Part shown: positions 7,301 to 11,531 of the stretch, one piece after another
How the letters are laid out: each line of letters begins with the position of its first letter
Position numbering within the stretch: position 1 is the first letter of the stretch
From: Monoraphidium neglectum
Taxonomy: Eukaryota; Chlorophyta; Chlorophyceae; Sphaeropleales; Selenastraceae
NCBI RefSeq assembly: GCF_000611645.1
Contig: NW_014011898.1
Location: forward strand, 1,282 to 12,812
Length of the DNA: 11,531 nt
Direction: 5' to 3'
Position numbers and translations under genes: made by a program
The notes under the pieces: model-generated
The model's input: only the letters and a program-made list of their open reading frames with translations
The model's database searches: none
What the model was told of the DNA's origin: nothing

Positions 7301-10300
7301 TGGTGAAGTATGCGTGCTCTGACCGGGTGTCGGCGCTGCCAACGGGGCCGATCAACGCGCAACGGGTGGGTTTGGGCGGCGTGGGAGGGACGCGCGGGTG
7401 GAGGGCAGGGCGAACGCATGCAGCTGCCTGTCCGGGTGAAATTTCACGACAGATACAGCTGTTTGTATGCCTGCAATTACCACCCGTGATGCCGACGGAA
7501 TATGTGACATGATAGATCACATGCACGCAGCTGCCAGGAAGCCAGCAGCACAAGGCAGCACACCAGCGCCGGCGAACCCAACCGCCCCACCTCGCCAACT
7601 CGACTATGTTCAACCCCCACCTGGGGCCGTGCTCACCGCCTGGCAGATGGCCCAGCTGGTGAAGCGTCCCTTTGCGTCGATGGTGAGCCAGCAGCTGGTC
7701 AACTTTGGGTCGGCGATGAGCGCCTACGCCCAGTGCTACCCGGATCTGGAGGGCACGAGGCGAGTGCCAGCGCAGGCGCCGCGCGGTGGTGGGCGCTCGC
7801 CTACTTGCACATGCAAAACGGGCGGCGAAGGGGTTGGCTGCCGCGTCGGCGGCTGACCGCACACACAGGAAGGAGTTGGCGACGGCTGCCAGGAAACGCT
7901 CTCAGAGGCGAGCAGCCCTTGGACAAGCCCCAATCAGCAGCCCGCCTTCCCTCGTCCCTGCCACTGCAACACACCCCGCCGCGCCGCGCCGTATGCTGCC
8001 AGGTTTGGGGACTGCGCGTTCCGCTTCCCGGACGGCATCGTGCTGGGCGTGGTCAACCGGGACATCGGCGGCCAGGCGCTCATGGCGCCGCCCGTCGAGT
8101 ACATCGTGCGTGAGGACGGCTGGGTTGCATGCTCAAATGCACCGTGCCCCGATTACGTTACAACCCCTGCCTGTTGACGCGACACAGGCGCGTGCGCTTG
8201 ATTATTGTCGATTTCTTTGAGACAACTGCTTACATGGTCCTGACCCCACCACGCACATTCGGAGTTGTGGCTGAGTGACTGCCCCACCACAAGCGCGCCA
8301 GTGGCTTGTCGTAACAGCCAGGCCGGAAAGCTGCAACCACCCCACCATCCAATGCGCAGGTGCAGCCAGGCGACAGCCTGGTCATCTGCCGCCCCTCCAC
8401 AGTCAGCTCCTCAGACTTCCGGCCCCTCAGGCGCGCCCCACCGCCAGAGCAGCTCCACGGCGCCGCGCTTGTCGCTGCCGCGTCTGCACTGATGGGCACG
8501 CAGCCCCGAAACGTCGACCGTGGCGCCGCCGCTGACGTGGGCGTCGTCGTCTGCACCAACCCTTCCGGCGCCTGCGACGGCAAGGGCTGCGGCGCAGGCG
8601 GCGGGTGCCGGTTCGAGGGGGGCGACGCGGCCGACGTTGGCTGCGACGTCACCCTCAGCGACGAGTGCTGCGGCCCGCACGGCTGCACGGGCAGCTGCAA
8701 GAACTTTGCACGACGTGCAAAGTGGTCGCGGCAGAGGGCGACGGCGCTCGCGACGGAGCTGCAGCACCATCACAAACACAAGCAGCAGCAAGGGCCGCAA
8801 CAGCTGCAGCAGCAGCAACAGCAGCAGCAGGGGCAGCAGTACCGTCATGGGGGGAGCATGCACCTGCCACTCGCAGGGGAGGGTGATGGACTGTTTGACC
8901 TTCAGGACGCCGCCCTGCTGGTGCCCACAGAGTACCTGGAGGTGCGCCGCCGCCGCCCCTCCTCTTGGGGAAAAGAAGGCCAGCGGGGGGCTGCGCAAGT
9001 CGTGGTCCGTCGCGGTGGCGGCCGGGAGATGAGCACAGCAGCCCCATTTACGTAGAAGAGAGGGCAGGCCTCGAGCCAGTGCCTGTCGCAGCGTCGGTGT
9101 CCTTCACCATACCAATCGTGGCCGGCCGCAGGTGGATGACGAGCCAGAAGACGTCCTTGTGGCCGGCTGGGGGGCAGAGAATGTGATGGTGCGCAGATGT
9201 GCGCACGGCCACCACATCGGAGCCAACCTGGCCCTGCGTCCAGGTGGCTCTGGAGCCTTTTATGCGTAGCACGTTGCGCGTGCGCCGCCAGGTTGCAGCC
9301 TAGAGCAGGGTCAGTCCAGGGGGGCCTGCGAAAGTTCAGCGCTGCCCTCAGCCTTGCAGCGCTCCAGCAGCACACTGCACGCGTGTCGGGAACGCAGCCG
9401 GGCCCGAACCCAGCCCGTCCCGCAATGGAAGTTTACTCCCACCTGCGGCGTCGCGTCTGCAAGTTATCAATTGACAGACACACCAGGTTAAAAACGCAAT
9501 CAATAAAGGTGGCTACCTGACAATGGGCTTTGTTTCGTCCCCTGCCTTGTATGTACCTGGTGCTGCAGGAGAACCTGCTGCGGGAGCTGGACAGTGGCTT
9601 CAGCGCCCTGCCCGAGGGCAGTTCCGTCACGTTTGTCAACGCCTTCCCGGCGGAGGACACCCTGGCGCGCGTGCTCAACCACGGGCCCGTTGAGAACATA
9701 CGGGTGAGGGGGCGGGGCGCACACTCGGCGGCTGGTTGGGTCGGGCGCTGCGCGCAGCGCTCTGCGCCTTGGGCTGTACCGCCTTCTAGATGTGGGCGGC
9801 GGATTCTGCGGCGCAAGGGGCTGCAGCTGCCGTTTTGGCAAGCAGAATGGCAGGCAGAACATCTGAAATTAACCAGCATGCACCTTGGACTTGAGGGGCA
9901 GTGCTTCGACTCTACGCGCACGTCCCCCTTACCACCACCACCAGGTGTCTCACGTGCAGGCGGACCCGTTGCAGAGGGCTCAGCTGACCGACAAGCTTGA
10001 CATGGCCGCCTTCAGGCGAGCGCTCCGCCCACCACCAATTGCAGAACCCTCCTCACGGCCACACACGCGCGCACATGTGCAAGCATCCATGTGTGGCCTG
10101 TCTGCATGCAGCACAGCACCTTTCTGAGAACGGCAGCTGCCGGCAGTCACTTAGTGTCCTGACATTTTATCACACCATTGTCCAAAACCTTCAGGTGTGC
10201 CGTGGTGGTCTGCGACCACTCCTGGCTGGTGAGCAGGGGGGTGGGGCAGCCAGGAGCCACGAGCAGGGGGGCACAGCAGGTCTCCAACTATCCAGACGAT

Positions 10301-11531
10301 GGGTAGTGACGGCTGTGGGGCAAGGAGCGTGTTTCAGCCTTACCTGCCAGCCACTTGCCTGGGTCTGGAAGCAGCCTGGACAAACACGAGGAACACCGTA
10401 TTGCAAAAGCATACACACCACCTTGCTGCTGGTTGTGTTTGGAGCTGAGCCCCTTGGTGGCAACATCTGCAACCCTAATGAGCAGCAACCGATCACGGCC
10501 ATCCTCTGCAGGACCCCGACCGCGATGACTCCAACGGCCTGGCGCAAGTCGATGGGCCCTCGGTGCTGCGCATCGACAGCCTCATCATGACGGTGCAGGT
10601 CTGCAAGAGGGGCGGGAGATGGGCACAGCGGATGGCGCGGTTGGCATACACAGATGCATGCGTGCGAGGGCAGCTGGACTAAAGAAAATCTCTGAGAAAG
10701 CTCTCATTCACCTCCTTGCCTCTCTTCCACCCACGCCCACCGTGCCCGCTGCTGTATTCCCCCAGCTCAACATCCGCAAGCTGCTGGAGGATAGCAGGCT
10801 GCCTCCGATAAACGTCATCTGCCAAAAGGTGGGGCTCGCCGTATGACGTTTCTGTTTTCAAAGGTCAAGGTCAAGCAGGCGAGGCCGTGCCTGGAGTCAA
10901 GAGTGGCTCGGTTGGGCAGTCCGCTCGTGCCAGCCTGTTCCCCTCTGGGACGCGGCGCAGCCCGCCGCCCAGCCGCTTTGACAGGCAGGCTGCGACACGC
11001 GCGCTGCAGCATGCATGGCCTCAAGCTGTGCACGCCAAGGAGTTGCACCACGCGCCGAGCCCCCCTCTGGGCAGATCGCCCTACTGCTTCTTTGATGAGT
11101 AGCTCTTTGCGTGGCCCCGTCCTGCCCCCATCACCTCCACCTGATCTTCAGGTCGGGACTGAGGGCCTCACGCGTTTTGAAGACAGGTGAGATCATCTTA
11201 AGCAACTCGTGAGAACTGTGAGCCGTTGGCCCCCGGGGCCGGCGGTGCGCCGGCCCTCACGAGGCCACAGGCGCCGCCGCAAAACTCCCATTGCTGCACC
11301 TTCCTCTCATTACGGCCAAGCGCCGGCACCTTCACCCGCCCACTGTCGCCCCCTTGCGCTTGCAGGCAGCGCCTGCCCCTGGGCATATCCGTCAACTTCA
11401 ACAGCTTTGCGGCCAAGCTGCTCACCACAGTGGCGTTCAGCCCCACGATGCTGCAGCCGGTGATCCGCCTGGGGTCCGAGGCGCAGCTGCACATCGTCGA
11501 CTCGTCGTGCCTCGCTCGGTGGGCGGGGCGG
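4363..11531 (+). CDS. CASTOR/POLLUX/PEC-type ion channel with two RCK-like halves, 17 exons, C-terminus cut by window edge
   Basis: Exons: 4363-4857, 5144-5272, 5669-5731, 5873-5974, 6199-6416, 6684-7365, 7647-7759, 8003-8105, 8360-8941, 9132-9188, 9569-9703, 9945-10015, 10195-10228, 10512-10598, 10766-10828, 11152-11186 and 11366-11531 (a GTGGGC donor at 11519 may end the last one). Phases agree at every junction, giving 1045 residues so far. ATG 4363 follows an in-frame TAA; ATG 4432 is an alternative. Residues 1-120 are Arg- and Pro-rich, possibly a targeting peptide. Membrane segments are about 130-148 and 186-206, flanking a pore-like stretch. RCK-like half 1 starts ILILSW (230) after VVEHGH, with VVVMSQRSKLEME and HIVVEIKTANALPLVKYA (529). 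Half 2 starts DVLVAGW (836), with NIRVSHV, VVVCDHSWLDPDRDD and INVICQK. These follow the Castor_Poll_mid (DUF1012) family order. Family members are cation channels of nuclear (CASTOR, POLLUX) or plastid (PEC) envelopes. The SH and WL-DP motifs lean to PEC. Residues 353-528 and about 690-800 are low-complexity insertions. Confidence 0.85.
4858..5143 (+). other. GC-AG intron 1 of the channel gene
   Basis: The donor is TATAAG|GCAAGC and the acceptor ACCGCAG|ATCGCA, phase 0. No GT donor in the area keeps the frame. The nearest, TTTTAG|GTGGTC near 4887, would end in phase 2, which does not match the RYNFGEDF exon. The donor matches the usual strong context of GC donors (AG|GCAAG). Confidence 0.75.
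5144..5272 (+). other. Exon encoding the pore-side stretch and the inner membrane helix
   Basis: Residues 166-208. The sequence goes from IARYNFGEDFPGDGAPP into a hydrophobic helix (LVAVLTALTGLLGFALILAL) and ends LVEQ, where the next exon continues VVLEGLDTNVKRGRGVVEHGH into the first RCK-like strand. By position this corresponds to the filter, last transmembrane helix and RCK linker of CASTOR/POLLUX. The plant filter motif of the form AD(S/A)GNHA is not present in this exon or the one before it. Confidence 0.7.
6089..6192. repeat. CA/TG-rich microsatellite in an intron of the channel gene
   Basis: Runs of ACACAC, CACATGC and CACGTGCACGTGCC lie in intron 4 (5975-6198), immediately upstream of the acceptor CTCCCAAG at 6191-6198. 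The tract is largely alternating purine/pyrimidine and takes the place of an ordinary pyrimidine tract. It resembles the intronic CA tract at 770-832 of the opposite-strand gene. Confidence 0.85.
6733..7260 (+). other. Low-complexity insertion in the first RCK-like half (residues about 353-528)
   Basis: Inside exon 6684-7365 the conserved strand AAILVDELDDAYLYN is followed by Gly/Ser-rich sequence (about residues 353-430). A charged helix-like stretch follows, rich in Glu, Gln and Arg (EQREQEQEEDREQERERPEE), then a Gly/Ala segment, before the conserved HIVVEIKTAN resumes at residue 529. The frame is open and GC-ending throughout, so it is read as coding, but an unrecognised intron inside it cannot be excluded. 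In plant CASTOR/POLLUX these two strands are separated by only a short loop. Confidence 0.6.
7760..8002 (+). other. GC-AG intron 7 of the channel gene
   Basis: The donor is ACGAG|GCGAGT and the acceptor TGCCAG|GTTTGG, phase 2. The join gives DLEGT-R-FGDCAFRFPDG, the conserved family transition. The nearby GTGCCA at 7764 would end the exon in phase 0 and shift the frame of the next exon, so the GC donor is required. Confidence 0.75.
8552..8698 (+). other. Cysteine-rich insertion in the linker between the RCK-like halves
   Basis: Residues 700-748 of the channel contain nine cysteines (700, 707, 712, 718, 730, 738, 739, 744, 748) among Gly, Asp and Ser. It begins CTNPSGACDGKGC and ends ECCGPHGCTGSC. 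It follows VQPGDSLVICRPS, the end of the first RCK-like half, and precedes a His/Gln-rich tract. The codons are strongly GC-ending, so it is probably translated. I recognise no named zinc-finger or disulfide family. Confidence 0.6.
8703..8723. repeat. Perfect 21-base inverted repeat in exon 9 of the channel gene
   Basis: Two 10-base arms (ACTTTGCACG and CGTGCAAAGT) flank a single central A at 8713. It lies in coding sequence directly after the last cysteine codon of the Cys-rich insertion, covering codons for about NFARRAK. It could be chance, or a relic of how the insertion arose. Confidence 0.85.
8781..8839 (+). repeat. CAG-rich trinucleotide repeat encoding poly-glutamine
   Basis: CAG/CAA codons, broken by a few GGG, CCG and CTG codons, give a glutamine tract at about residues 776-796 of the channel. 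It follows a short His/Lys run (HHHKHK). The conserved linker end ALLVPTEYLE comes about 25 residues later, just before the donor at 8942. Such tracts vary in length and are usually disordered. Confidence 0.85.
10016..10194 (+). other. GC-AG intron 12 of the channel gene
   Basis: The donor is TTCAG|GCGAGC and the acceptor CTTCAG|GTGTGC, phase 2. The join yields MAAF-R-CAVVVCDHSWL, continuing the second RCK-like half. The downstream exon is only 34 bases, but its frame, its own GTGAGC donor at 10229 and its match to the family strand before the conserved WL-DP motif support it. Confidence 0.75.

Noticed and set aside
8605..8625. GGTTCGA string resembling a tRNA T-loop
   Set aside because: There is no acceptor stem, D-arm or anticodon arm at the right spacing, and it lies inside a coding exon.
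10231..10271. Direct repeat of GAGCAGGGGGG at 10231 and 10261
   Set aside because: It is a short G-rich repeat within an intron, with no matching ends or target-site duplication. Chance or slippage is sufficient.
10843..11190. Possible extra channel exon starting KVKVKQARPCLE
   Set aside because: Skipping it joins exon 10766-10828 to 11152-11186 in phase 0 (INVICQK to VGTEGL). The skipped sequence shows no family motif.

Overview
This window looks like nuclear DNA from a GC-rich green alga (Chlorophyta). The evidence is the many short introns with GT-AG or GC-AG borders, strong G/C preference at third codon positions in the exons, TG/CA microsatellites in introns, long glycine and glutamine tracts inside proteins, a TGTAA-type polyadenylation signal, and two proteins related to plant or cyanobacterial chloroplast families. 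I cannot name the species. There is no sign of bacterial operons, rRNA, tRNA, CRISPR or a transposon.

Layout. (1) Positions 1-1876, minus strand: the 5' five exons of a gene whose spliced product resembles the cyanobacterial/bacterial YaaW-like (UPF0174) family behind a basic, plastid-transit-like N-terminus. It runs off the left edge. (2) 1877-2480: intergenic, with an AT-rich patch, probably the shared upstream region of two divergently transcribed genes. (3) About 2481-3706, plus strand: a small multi-exon gene of unrecognised function ending in a long glycine tract encoded by a GGT/GGC microsatellite. Its first exon and its 3' end are uncertain. (4) 3707-4362: 3' flank and spacer with a possible TGTAA signal. 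(5) 4363-11531, plus strand: seventeen exons of a CASTOR/POLLUX/PEC-type ion channel, reconstructed because every splice junction keeps phase and the family pattern continues across junctions. The last C-terminal part lies beyond the right edge.

The channel gene dominates the window. It has two membrane segments next to a pore-like stretch, two RCK-like regulatory halves and two long lineage-specific insertions: one Gly/Ser/Glu-rich and one cysteine-rich plus poly-Gln. Its pore stretch lacks the classical CASTOR/POLLUX filter motif, and several motifs are closer to the plastid-envelope PEC branch. Three of its sixteen introns use GC instead of GT donors. Two of the three genes therefore could act in the plastid, but nothing shows that the neighbours work together. 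I find no convincing new multi-gene system. The best leads are the diverged channel with its insertions and GC-AG introns, and the unrecognised middle gene.
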